This document shows positions 1-7,657 of a DNA stretch of 64,000 nucleotides, one piece after another. Numbering within the stretch: the first letter of the stretch is position 1; each line of letters starts with the position of its first letter. The stretch is taken from the NCBI RefSeq assembly GCF_050389775.1, contig NZ_CP177144.1, positions 4,588,001-4,652,000 on the forward strand, in the 5' to 3' direction. The DNA is from Marinibacterium sp050389775. GTDB lineage: Bacteria > Pseudomonadota > Alphaproteobacteria > Rhodobacterales > Rhodobacteraceae. The notes under the pieces are model-generated. The model was not told the DNA's origin. It saw only the letters and a program-made list of their open reading frames with translations, and ran no database searches. The position numbers were made by a program, and so were the translations under genes.

Positions 1-2
1 AC

Positions 3-413
3 GGCTACATGCTGCCCTGGGAAAGCGTCGAGAGCTTCCGCCTGGAAGAGCTGACCGAGAACCACACCGTCTTCGGGTTCTATGCCCTGGCCTTCATCGC
101 CACGATGAACAAGGCCAAGTACGACTCGCTGTCGCCCGAGGCCAAGGCCGCGGTGGATGCCAACAGCGGCATGAAATGGGCCGTGACCGCCGGCGCGGGC
201 TATGACGAGGCCGGGGCCAAGGTGCTGGAGCGCCTGCGCGAAACGTCCAACGTCATCGAACTGTCGGACGAGGAACGCGCGACCTGGATGGAAGCCGCGC
301 AGACGGCATCGGACGCCTATATCGCCTCGCTCGACGAGCAGGGCCTGCCGGGCACCGAAACCTATGCCGCCGTGCAAGGCTATGTCGCGGATTGCCAGGC
401 CGAGCTGAACTGA
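3..413 (+). CDS. dctP: TRAP transporter solute-binding protein DctP, C-terminal part (gene cut by window start)
   Basis: The last 136 residues of a periplasmic solute-binding protein are visible, ending in TGA. The segment is rich in helices and has the pattern usual at the C-terminus of DctP-type receptors, with a stretch like FYALAFIATMNKAKYDSLSP followed by an amphipathic helix and a Cys near the end. The call rests mainly on position: it is followed at once by the small and large TRAP permease subunits on the same strand. It would bind an organic anion in the periplasm and deliver it to DctQM. The signal peptide and the ligand-contact Arg lie outside the window, so the substrate cannot be judged. 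Confidence 0.8.
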   Translation, partial: GYMLPWESVESFRLEELTENHTVFGFYALAFIATMNKAKYDSLSPEAKAAVDANSGMKWAVTAGAGYDEAGAKVLERLRETSNVIELSDEERATWMEAAQTASDAYIASLDEQGLPGTETYAAVQGYVADCQAELN

Positions 414-486
414 TCTGCCCGGTCCCAGCGAATGCGGGTCGCCTTCGGGCGGCCCGTCACGTCTCTCCCAACTGCCAGGACCCACA

Positions 487-1002
487 ATGTTCGTCACGCT
501 ACTCCGGCGCATCGCAGGCCCGGTCGAAACCGCCTGCCTGCTCCTCGGCGGGCTCTGCCTGTTCTACATGGTCTTCGTCGTCGCCTTCAACGTGCTGGCC
601 CGGATCGTCTTTGACGCCACCGGCACGGCCGTGAACCTGATGATCCCCGGGGCGATCGAACAGGTGTCCTACCTGCTGGGCATTGTCGCCTTTGCCGCGC
701 TGGCCGCCTCGCTCAAGGAAGGCATGATTGCCGTCGATTTCCTGGTCGAGCGCCTGCCCGCCCTGCCCCGTGCCATGGTCGCGCGGTTCTGGTTCCTGGG
801 TGTCGTGGCCCTGGCCGTGGTCCTGGCCTGGCTGTTCTGGGAAGACGCCGTGGCCACCCATGCGCGGTCCGAACAGACCCAGGACCTGCGTCTTCCGATG
901 TACCTGATCTACGGGCTTTACGCCCTGCAATGCCTGGCCCTTGCGGTGATCGCCCTGCGCGAGGCCTTCACGGCCGAAGGCCACCACGCGGAGCTGCTGT
1001 GA
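487..1002 (+). CDS. dctQ: TRAP transporter small permease subunit DctQ
   Basis: A 171-aa inner-membrane protein with four hydrophobic segments at about residues 15-40, 58-76, 100-119 and 136-158, the size and topology of the DctQ family. It would form the membrane complex with DctM and use an ion gradient to take up substrate from the periplasmic receptor. It lies 73 nt after dctP, and its stop codon overlaps the dctM start (TGATG at 1000-1004), so the two permease genes are probably translationally coupled. The sequence gives no specificity clue. Confidence 0.9.
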   Translation: MFVTLLRRIAGPVETACLLLGGLCLFYMVFVVAFNVLARIVFDATGTAVNLMIPGAIEQVSYLLGIVAFAALAASLKEGMIAVDFLVERLPALPRAMVARFWFLGVVALAVVLAWLFWEDAVATHARSEQTQDLRLPMYLIYGLYALQCLALAVIALREAFTAEGHHAELL

Positions 1003-2309
1003 TGACCCCTCTTGCCATCGGCATCGCGGCGATTGCCGTCATGTTCGTCATCGTGATCCTCGGCGCGCCCATCGGGCTGGCCATGATCGCCGTCGGCTTT
1101 GCCGGCTTTTCGGCCATTGTCGGCATCGCCCCGGCCCTGAGCGTGCTCAAGACCGCGGCCTTCGAGACCGTGACCAGCTATTCCTTCACGCTGATCCCCC
1201 TGTTCCTGCTGATGGGCAACCTGATCTCGAGGTCGGGCGTGGCCTCGGACCTGTTCAAGGGCGCCCTGCTGCTGACCCGCGGCTGGGCCGGCGGGCTGGC
1301 CGCCGCGGGCATGACGGCCAGCGCGGTGTTTTCCACCGTGTCGGGATCGTCGCTGGCCACGGCCTCGACGATGACCCGCGTGGCCTATCCCGAGATGAAG
1401 GCCCATGGCTATGACACCCGCCTGGCCACCGGATCGCTGGCCGCCGGCGGCACGCTGGGCATCCTGATCCCCCCGTCCATCGCGCTGATGCTCTACGCGC
1501 TGATCACCGAGCAATCGGTCGGCACGATGTTTCTGGCCGGCATCCTGCCCGGCATCCTGGCCTTTGCGCTTTATATCGTCACGATCCTGATCATGGCCCG
1601 GTTCTGGCCCCCTGCCCCGGGTGCGACGCAGCCCGACGACCTGGCCACCGAACGCGGCGGCGCCCTGCAGGTGCTGCGCCTCTTCGCCCCGGCCATCGTG
1701 CTTTTCGGCCTGGTGATGGGCGGGCTCTACGGCAATTTCTTCACCCCGACCGAGGCCGGGGGCGTCGGCGCCGCGCTGGCCCTGATCTTTGCCCTGTGGC
1801 GGCGCACGCCCCGGGCCGACCTGGTCGCGGCCTTCACCGAGGCCATCGTGTCCAGCGGCGCGATCTTCCTGATCCTGATCGGCGCCGAGGTCTTCGGCTT
1901 TGTCCTGTCGACCTCGCAGCTGTCCAACGCCCTGGTCGGCTTTCTCAACGACAGCGGCTTCACCTCGTGGCAGGTGCTGCTGGCCATCCTGGTGTTCTAC
2001 GTGATCCTGGGCTGTTTCATGGAAAGCCTGGCCATGATCCTGCTGACGGTGCCGATCTTCTTTCCGGTCATCCTGGCCAATGGCTTTGATCCGATCTGGT
2101 TCGGCGTCATCGCCGTGGTTACCGTCGAGCTGGGCATGATCACCCCGCCCGTCGGCATGAACCTCTTCATGGTCAAGAGCGCCTCGCGCGGGGTGCCGCT
2201 GACCCGGATCATGGCCGGCGTGGTGCCTTTCGTGGTGGCCGATCTCATCCGGCTGGGCATCCTGCTGGCCGTCCCGGCGATCTCGCTGCTGCTGACCGGG
2301 CGGCTCTAG
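1002..2309 (+). CDS. dctM: TRAP transporter large permease subunit DctM
   Basis: A 435-aa polytopic membrane protein with many hydrophobic helices and family signatures such as GSSLATASTMTRVAYPEM (about residues 111-130) and GGTLGILIPPSIALMLYA, both typical of DctM. The ATG at 1002 overlaps the dctQ stop and is preferred over an in-frame GTG at 999; the reading frame stays open further upstream only as an overlap with dctQ. It is the transport channel of the tripartite TRAP system. The next gene, a glutamine-synthetase-like ligase, starts 54 nt downstream, which suggests that the imported compound is its substrate or a precursor of it. Confidence 0.95.
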   Translation: MTPLAIGIAAIAVMFVIVILGAPIGLAMIAVGFAGFSAIVGIAPALSVLKTAAFETVTSYSFTLIPLFLLMGNLISRSGVASDLFKGALLLTRGWAGGLAAAGMTASAVFSTVSGSSLATASTMTRVAYPEMKAHGYDTRLATGSLAAGGTLGILIPPSIALMLYALITEQSVGTMFLAGILPGILAFALYIVTILIMARFWPPAPGATQPDDLATERGGALQVLRLFAPAIVLFGLVMGGLYGNFFTPTEAGGVGAALALIFALWRRTPRADLVAAFTEAIVSSGAIFLILIGAEVFGFVLSTSQLSNALVGFLNDSGFTSWQVLLAILVFYVILGCFMESLAMILLTVPIFFPVILANGFDPIWFGVIAVVTVELGMITPPVGMNLFMVKSASRGVPLTRIMAGVVPFVVADLIRLGILLAVPAISLLLTGRL

Positions 2310-2363
2310 CACATCGGATCAAGCCGCGGCCCGCCGGGGCCGCGCAGGACAGACAGGAACGAC

Positions 2364-3821
2364 ATGACCTCTCCACTCGATAAACTCTCCTCCGGCCGGC
2401 TGGCGCGCGACGGGCTGCTTGGCCCCGAGGCGCTGCAGGCCGCGGCCGACCTGCTGGCCCGGCTCGACGGCGGGCCGGTCGAAACCATCCGCGTGGTCTT
2501 TGCCGACCAGCACGGGCTGTTGCGCGGCAAGACGGTCACGGCCTCGGCCCTCGGCTCGATCTTCCGCTCGGGGCTGAACCTGCCCGGCACGCTGCTGCTC
2601 AAGGACACGTCCAACCGCACGGTCTTTCCAATCTGGGACGGGCGCAGCCCCGGGGTGATGGCCACGATGTCGGGGGCCGGCGACATGCTGGCCGTGCCCG
2701 ATCCCGCGACCTTCCGCGTGCTGCCCTGGGCGCCCCATTCGGCCTGGCTGTTCTGCGATCCCTATACCCGCGACGGCCAGCCCCTGCCCTTTGCCCCGCG
2801 CCCGACCCTGCGCCGGGCGGTATCGCTGCTGGCCGACGAGGGCTATGCCCTGACCGTCGGGCTGGAAGTCGAATTCCACGTCTTCGCCCGCACCGATGCC
2901 GCGCTGGCCCATGGCCAGGCCGGCATGCCCGGCCAGCCGCCGGCCACGGCCCTGCTGGACCAGGGTTATCAATACCTGGCCGACATGAATTACGACCGGC
3001 TGGAACCGGTGATGGACCTGCTGCGCCGCCATGCCCAGGCCCTGGGCCTGCCGGTGCGCTCGACCGAGGTCGAGATGGGCCCCAGCCAGTTCGAATTCAC
3101 CTTCGAGCCGGCCGATGCCCTGACGCACGCCGACAACATGATCATGTTCCGCACCATGGTGAAGGAAGTCTGTGCCCGCGAAGGCCTGCACGCGACCTTC
3201 ATGTGCCGGCCCAAGGTCGACAACAGCGCGTCCAGCGGCTGGCACCTGCACCAGTCGCTCTGCGATGCCTCCGGCACGAACCTGTTCATCCCGCCGGCAG
3301 ACGGCCAGCTCAGCCCGCAGGCCGATGGCTGGATCGCCGGGCTGCTGGCCCATGCCCCGGAAAGCTGCCTGCTGACCACGCCCACGGTCAACGGCTACAA
3401 GCGCTACCAGCCGTTCCAGCTGGCCCCCGACCGGATCGAATGGGGCTATGACAACCGGGGCGCCATGGTGCGCGCGCTGATGGCCCCGGGCGACGGCGCC
3501 AGCCGGGTCGAGAACCGCGTGGCCGAGCCGGCGGCCAACCCCTATTTCTACTTTGCCTCGCAGATCCTGTCGGGGCTTTCCGGCCTGCGCCAGGTGCTGA
3601 GCGCTCCGGCACCGGTGGAAAACCCCTATGACAACGATGCCCGGGCCCTGCCGCCCAGCCTGATCGCGGCGATCGAGGCCTTCGAGGCCGGACAGCTCTT
3701 TCGCGACACGCTCGGCCCCGATTTCGCCGATTACATGTCGACCCTGAAACGGGCCGAGTGGAAACGCTATCTGGGTGTCGTCACCGAATGGGAACAGCAG
3801 GAATATTTCGGGATCTTCTGA
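2364..3821 (+). CDS. Glutamine-synthetase-family ligase (gamma-glutamylamide synthetase-like)
   Basis: A 485-aa member of the GS superfamily. An N-terminal beta-grasp domain (about 35-120) precedes the catalytic barrel. Visible active-site elements are the metal-binding Glu pair in GLEVEF (166-171), Glu residues in VEMGPSQFEF (236-245), the His of SSGWHLHQSL (290-299) and the Arg residues of RVENRVAEPAANPY (381-394). In this divergent branch, relatives such as PuuA, IpuC and GMAS join glutamate to an amine rather than to ammonia. Adjacency to TRAP genes and an oxygenase set favours a catabolic gamma-glutamylating role over nitrogen assimilation. The amine substrate is unknown. A weak SD-like AGGAA precedes the start. 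Confidence 0.8.
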   Translation: MTSPLDKLSSGRLARDGLLGPEALQAAADLLARLDGGPVETIRVVFADQHGLLRGKTVTASALGSIFRSGLNLPGTLLLKDTSNRTVFPIWDGRSPGVMATMSGAGDMLAVPDPATFRVLPWAPHSAWLFCDPYTRDGQPLPFAPRPTLRRAVSLLADEGYALTVGLEVEFHVFARTDAALAHGQAGMPGQPPATALLDQGYQYLADMNYDRLEPVMDLLRRHAQALGLPVRSTEVEMGPSQFEFTFEPADALTHADNMIMFRTMVKEVCAREGLHATFMCRPKVDNSASSGWHLHQSLCDASGTNLFIPPADGQLSPQADGWIAGLLAHAPESCLLTTPTVNGYKRYQPFQLAPDRIEWGYDNRGAMVRALMAPGDGASRVENRVAEPAANPYFYFASQILSGLSGLRQVLSAPAPVENPYDNDARALPPSLIAAIEAFEAGQLFRDTLGPDFADYMSTLKRAEWKRYLGVVTEWEQQEYFGIF

Positions 3822-3823
3822 CC

Positions 3824-4162
3824 ATGCCTCATCTCGTCGTCGAGTATTTCGCCCCCGACGGGCTGGACCGGACGGCCGTCCTGTCCGGCCTGCTGGAAGC
3901 CGCCGTGGCCTCCGGCATCATGCAGCGGCAGGACGTCAAGGTCCGGCTGCTGCCTTCCGAGGCGATCCTGATGGGCGACGGGCGGGCATCGTTCATCCAT
4001 GTCACGGCGTCGCTGCTGGCCGGGCGCACGCCCGAGGCCAAGTTGCAGCTGTCGGTCGCGCTGACCGACACGCTGCGCCGGATCTGCCCCGGCATCGGGG
4101 CGATCAGCGCCGATATCCGCGACATGGACCCGGCCTGTTACAAGAAATCCCTCAAGGGCTGA
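3824..4162 (+). CDS. 5-carboxymethyl-2-hydroxymuconate isomerase (CHMI)-like tautomerase
   Basis: A 112-aa protein beginning MPHLVVEY, the hallmark of CHMI/HpaF-type enzymes in the tautomerase superfamily. After removal of Met the N-terminal Pro would be the catalytic base. Length and the pattern of a beta strand, helix and second strand fit the family. The start lies 2 nt after the stop of the GS-like gene, so the two are almost certainly cotranscribed. CHMI acts in homoprotocatechuate meta-cleavage, but no ring-cleavage dioxygenase is visible here, so the substrate may be another keto-enol intermediate. It converges on the oxygenase gene set with only 30 nt between the stops. Confidence 0.75.
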   Translation: MPHLVVEYFAPDGLDRTAVLSGLLEAAVASGIMQRQDVKVRLLPSEAILMGDGRASFIHVTASLLAGRTPEAKLQLSVALTDTLRRICPGIGAISADIRDMDPACYKKSLKG

Positions 4163-4192
4163 GGCCCGGCGCGGCGGCCGGGCCGGCGGGCG

Positions 4193-4660
4193 TCAGGCGG
4201 TAAAGGCCCGCGCCCCCGGCTGTTCGGCCAGGCGGGCGATATCCTCGGCCAGCTCATCGGCCGGCACGGCCCGGGCATTGGCCGCGCCACCAAGGCTCAG
4301 CCCGACACCCCGGAAGAAGGCCGGTTCGGCCAGGCGGATGTCGGCCGGCAGGGCCGCATCGCTGCGCGCATCCAGCCAGCGCCACTCCCCCGCCCCGATC
4401 AGCACCGGGTCATCCTCCGGCCCGGGTCGCACGGCCGTCAGGGCCAGGCCCTCGATCAACCCGGCATAGCCGTCGCGCAGGTGCAGCGGCACCGGCTCCT
4501 TCGGGCCCAGCCCGGCAATGTCCATCACCGGCGCGTGCCACAGGGCCAGCCAGGCCCAGCACAGATCGTGCCGGGCCATCATCTGGCGCACCGATTCCTT
4601 CAGCGTGAAATAGCCGTCGAGAATGTCCTGGAACGGCTCGGCCCCCGCGGGCACCGTCAT
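4193..4660 (-). CDS. Unrecognised protein, 155 aa, translationally coupled to the Rieske-less oxygenase
   Basis: I do not recognise this family. The ATG (4660) overlaps the stop of the upstream oxygenase gene by 4 nt (ATGA), a strong sign of coupled translation and a shared function. The N-terminal third looks helical and aromatic-rich (DLCWAWLALWHAPVMD, about residues 37-52). The rest alternates short hydrophobic stretches with Pro/Gly turns. There is no signal peptide, no metal-binding Cys/His cluster and no clear membrane segment. By position it could be a structural partner of the oxygenase, playing the part the accessory subunit NdmE plays in NdmCDE, but it has no visible GST features. 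It could also be an independent enzyme. Confidence 0.7.
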   Translation of the reverse strand: MTVPAGAEPFQDILDGYFTLKESVRQMMARHDLCWAWLALWHAPVMDIAGLGPKEPVPLHLRDGYAGLIEGLALTAVRPGPEDDPVLIGAGEWRWLDARSDAALPADIRLAEPAFFRGVGLSLGGAANARAVPADELAEDIARLAEQPGARAFTA

Positions 4661-5886
4661 ACAGAGGCGTCCCACGGGCAGGCCGCCCGGCGGGTCATGT
4701 CGTAATCCCAGCTGGCCGCCTGCCAGTCGGCGCTGTCGGCGATGGCATCGTTGGACAGCGGGCCGACGATATGCGCCGTGCCGGGCTGATCCTGCATCGG
4801 CAGCCGGTCGAACCGACCCGCGGCCGCCGCCTTGATCGCCTTGCGCAGCAACAGCCGGTAGCGCACGATCGCCGCATCGCCCCGGCCCAGGTGTTCGCGC
4901 GTGCGGTCCTGGATCGCGCCCATGCCCTCGACGGCCCATTGGTCGTGCACGTTGATGTCCAGCCCCATGCCCGTATAGGTCTGGGTCTTCTGCTCTTCGG
5001 GATTGTAGTGGTAATCGTTGGCCTTGTTCTTCAGCGGCGCGTAGTCGGGCAGGCTGTGTTCCTTCAGGCGCTGCTCGCGCATCAGCTCCTTGTTCACCGG
5101 TTTGTCGAAGCTGGTGAACATCGTGTACCAATAGCAATTCTCGTCATCGACCGGCACGTGCCACTGGGTGATGATCATCTCGCGCGACATCGGGATGCAG
5201 ATCGCCGACGGGAAGATCTGGTTGGTCACGCGCACATGGGTCAGCTCGCCGTCCATGTGGCGCAGGGCGGTGATCTTCAGGCCGAAATCGGTTTCTTCGA
5301 CCTCGATGTCGGGCCGGGGATATTCGCGCAGCACCTGGGTGACCGGCATGTTGGTGTCGGCCGCCTTGTCGCGGAACTGCTTGCCATAGCTGTCCTCGGG
5401 GTCTTCGTCCTGCAGGAACCGGTGCAGGAACGAGGCATGGCCCGGGTCGATGCCGATCTCCAGCGCCTGCAGCCAGTTGCATTCCCACAGGCCCTTGAAG
5501 GCAAAGACATGGCTGTCGGGCGCACGGAAACAGTCGAAATTCGGAAAGGCCGGCGGGGCGCCCTCGCCGAGATAGGCAAAGATGATGCCGTTGCGCTCTT
5601 CGACCGGGTAGACCGGCGCGCCGGCCACGGGCTGCAGATCGGCCTCGGCCGGGTGGTGGGTCGGCGCCTCGTCGGGCGCGGCCACGCGCGGGGTCAGCGA
5701 CATCCGGCCATCGGCTTCGCGCAGCAGGACCAGCCGTTCGCCCAGCAGGTTGACCGGCAGGCGGCTGCGGCCCGGCGCCATCTCGTCGCTCAGCGCGGCG
5801 GGCTGCCAATAGCGGCGATGCACGGTCCCGGCCTCGGTGCCGAGGCCGATCCGGGTGATCTGGTCGTTCAGTTTCTGCGAGATCAT
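4657..5886 (-). CDS. Rieske-type oxygenase catalytic subunit lacking the Rieske cluster ligands
   Basis: A 409-aa protein that aligns by eye with the phthalate dioxygenase-like alpha subunits, for example WECNWLQALEIGIDPGHASF followed by LH, and VEGMGAIQDRTREHLGRGD near the C-terminus. The mononuclear iron site looks intact: Asp147, His150 and His155 in the D-x2-H-x4-H motif, with a C-terminal acidic ligand probably in QDRTREH. The N-terminal Rieske region keeps its framework (GERLVLLREADGR, PVYPVEERNGIIFAYLGEG) but the C-x-H and C-x2-H pairs are gone; there is no Cys before residue 119, and the segment is about 30 residues short. It follows a separate Rieske protein by 20 nt and has its own SD (AAAGGAG). 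It should need that partner for electrons. Confidence 0.85.
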   Translation of the reverse strand: MISQKLNDQITRIGLGTEAGTVHRRYWQPAALSDEMAPGRSRLPVNLLGERLVLLREADGRMSLTPRVAAPDEAPTHHPAEADLQPVAGAPVYPVEERNGIIFAYLGEGAPPAFPNFDCFRAPDSHVFAFKGLWECNWLQALEIGIDPGHASFLHRFLQDEDPEDSYGKQFRDKAADTNMPVTQVLREYPRPDIEVEETDFGLKITALRHMDGELTHVRVTNQIFPSAICIPMSREMIITQWHVPVDDENCYWYTMFTSFDKPVNKELMREQRLKEHSLPDYAPLKNKANDYHYNPEEQKTQTYTGMGLDINVHDQWAVEGMGAIQDRTREHLGRGDAAIVRYRLLLRKAIKAAAAGRFDRLPMQDQPGTAHIVGPLSNDAIADSADWQAASWDYDMTRRAACPWDASV

Positions 5887-5906
5887 GCGGTGCTCCTTTC
5901 TGGGGC

Positions 5907-6320
5907 TCAGGCCGTGGCGGTCGCGGCGGTCAGCGCCGGCGGGGTGCCGTCGCCGAACCAGGCAAAGACCGCCCCGCCTTCTTCGCGGACCGGGTAGCTG
6001 GGCAGCTTGATGGTCTGGTACATGGTGGAATCCGCCGGCTCTGCGGGTTGTTCGGTGCATTGGCCCGTTCGGTCGAAATGCCAGCCGTGGAACGGGCAGC
6101 GCAGGCCGTTGTCCTCGTGGCGACCGTAACACAGATCCGCGCCCCGGTGCGGGCAATGGCGGCCGATCAGGCCCAGTTCGCCCTGTTCGTCGCGGAACAG
6201 CACCAGCGCCTGGCCCATGGCCGTGATCGGCACAACGGGGCGCGGCACGTCCAGGTCGGCGCTTTGGGCGATGTGGGTCCAGGTGGTTGGCTGGCGGCCC
6301 TCTTGTGCGGACACGGTCAT
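5907..6320 (-). CDS. Stand-alone Rieske [2Fe-2S] subunit, partner of the Rieske-less oxygenase
   Basis: A 137-aa protein consisting only of a Rieske domain of the aromatic-oxygenase type: Cys56-x-His58 and Cys75-x2-His78 (CPHRGADLCYG, then CPFHGWHF), followed by the usual LPSYPVREEGGAVFAWFGDG strand region at about 107-126. It ends where a normal alpha subunit would continue into its catalytic domain. It resembles the N-terminus of the oxygenase immediately downstream but keeps the cluster ligands that protein has lost. The ATG at 6320 has an AGGAG about 5 nt upstream. The likely role is to carry electrons from the flavodoxin or reductase to the mononuclear iron of the large subunit. It could in principle also serve as a free ferredoxin for another enzyme. 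Confidence 0.88.
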   Translation of the reverse strand: MTVSAQEGRQPTTWTHIAQSADLDVPRPVVPITAMGQALVLFRDEQGELGLIGRHCPHRGADLCYGRHEDNGLRCPFHGWHFDRTGQCTEQPAEPADSTMYQTIKLPSYPVREEGGAVFAWFGDGTPPALTAATATA

Positions 6321-6475
6321 GCGAGCTCCTGCTAGTAGGTCAATCTTGCGGCTCTGGTTTGGTCGATAATCGACCAAGTGCGCTTTAAACAAACTTCTCA
6401 TTGATTTTTCGCGCGGTCAATGAGAATGATCCCCAAATGCCGATCGCGGACCGACAAAAGGACAACGTTGCAGGA
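6321..6475. promoter_or_regulatory. Divergent promoter region with two dyad symmetries between the Rieske gene and the reductase gene
   Basis: This AT-richer spacer separates two divergent transcription units. It holds a perfect 9-bp inverted repeat around a single base at 6359-6377 (TTGGTCGAT and ATCGACCAA). It also holds a 10-bp inverted repeat at 6395-6404 and 6417-6426 (TTCTCATTGA and TCAATGAGAA) with a 12-nt spacer. Both look like binding sites for dimeric regulators; the first has a TGGT...ACCA core seen with some GntR-type proteins. No regulator gene lies within the visible cluster. The second dyad would lie close to or within the 5' end of the reductase transcript. Confidence 0.6.
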
Positions 6476-7657
6476 ATGACCGGAAAAGTGGCAATCGTCG
6501 GGGCCGGGCCGTCCGGCTGTTACACGGCCCAGGCGCTTCTGAAGGCCGCGCCGGAGCTGGAGGTCGACGTGATCGACGCCCTGCCGGTGCCCTACGGGCT
6601 GGTGCGCTATGGCGTGGCGGCGGATCACCAGGGCACCAAGGCCGTGACCCGCCAGTTCGACCGGATCTTTACGCGCATGGGCGGGCAGTTCTTCGGCAAT
6701 CTGCATATCGGCCGGGACCTGTCGCTCGACACCCTGCGCGCGGCCTATGATGCGGTGGTGCTGACCGTCGGCCTGTCGGGCGACCGGCGCCTGGGCATTG
6801 CCGGCGACGATCTGCCCGGTGTCATCGGGTCGGCCCGGCTGACCCGCGCGCTGCATGAACATCCCGATGCGGCCGACCTGCCCGACCTGGGCCCGACCCC
6901 CGTGATCATCGGCACAGGCAACGTGGCCATCGACATCCTGCGCCTGCTGGTCAAGACGCCCGACGAACTGGCCGGCAGCGACCTTGGCCCCGGCCCGACG
7001 GCCTGGCTGGCCCGCCAGGACATCCGGCGGATCACCATCGTCGGCCGGTCACCGGCCGAGGCCGCCCGGTTCGATCCCGCGATGATCCGCGAACTGGCCG
7101 GGCTGGCCCGGATCGACGCGCATGTTGCGCCCGCTCCGCAGAGCGACGGCGCCATTGCCGGCCTGCTGAACACCCTGGCCGCCGAGACATCCGGCCCGCT
7201 GCCCGTCGACTTCCGGTTCCAGGCCGCGCCCCGCGCCCTGCGCCAGGGGTCGGACGGGCTGTTGCTGGATCTCGACACCCCCGACGGGCCCCAGACCCTG
7301 ACCGCCAGCGCCATCCTGACGGCCATCGGCTTTGCCTCCGACGGCCAGCTGGCCGACGAGACCGCGCAAGCCTGTTACAGCGCCGGCTGGTTCCGCAACG
7401 GCCCCACCGGCGCCCTGCCCCGCTGCCGCGAGGAAGGCCAGGCCCTGGCCGCCCGCATCCTGGCCGAGCTGACCCCCGATGCCGCCCGCCCGGGCCGGGC
7501 GCTGCTGCGCGACATCCCCGGCACGGTCGATTTCGCCCATTGGCAGGCCATCGACACGTTCGAGAAATCCGCCGCCGGCCCGGACCGCTGCCGACGCAAG
7601 CTGGCCCGCCGCGCCGATCTGCTGACCCCACCGCCCCTTCAGGACCTTGCCTCATGA
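6476..7657 (+). CDS. Adrenodoxin-reductase-type ferredoxin/flavodoxin-NADP+ reductase
   Basis: A 393-aa flavoprotein. An FAD-binding GAGPSG lies at residues 9-14 and an NADP-binding loop IIGTGNVAIDILR at about 144-156. The LPVPYGLVRYGVAADH block and GIAGDDLPGVIGSARLTRAL are characteristic of adrenodoxin reductase/FprA relatives. It should transfer electrons from NADPH to a one-electron carrier. The flavodoxin gene overlaps its stop by 4 nt, and the Rieske genes are divergent, so a reductase role for that oxygenase is likely. The start at 6476 is chosen because the conserved fold begins there; an upstream in-frame ATG at 6437 would add 13 residues, and neither has a clear SD. Confidence 0.85.
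   Translation: MTGKVAIVGAGPSGCYTAQALLKAAPELEVDVIDALPVPYGLVRYGVAADHQGTKAVTRQFDRIFTRMGGQFFGNLHIGRDLSLDTLRAAYDAVVLTVGLSGDRRLGIAGDDLPGVIGSARLTRALHEHPDAADLPDLGPTPVIIGTGNVAIDILRLLVKTPDELAGSDLGPGPTAWLARQDIRRITIVGRSPAEAARFDPAMIRELAGLARIDAHVAPAPQSDGAIAGLLNTLAAETSGPLPVDFRFQAAPRALRQGSDGLLLDLDTPDGPQTLTASAILTAIGFASDGQLADETAQACYSAGWFRNGPTGALPRCREEGQALAARILAELTPDAARPGRALLRDIPGTVDFAHWQAIDTFEKSAAGPDRCRRKLARRADLLTPPPLQDLAS

Noticed and set aside
4657..6156. Fusion of the small Rieske protein and the large oxygenase, or a frameshifted single gene
   Set aside because: The frame is open upstream of 5886, but the large subunit has its own SD and start, and it retains a complete though degenerate Rieske-region framework. 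A frameshift would give one Rieske region, not two, so two genes are the better reading.
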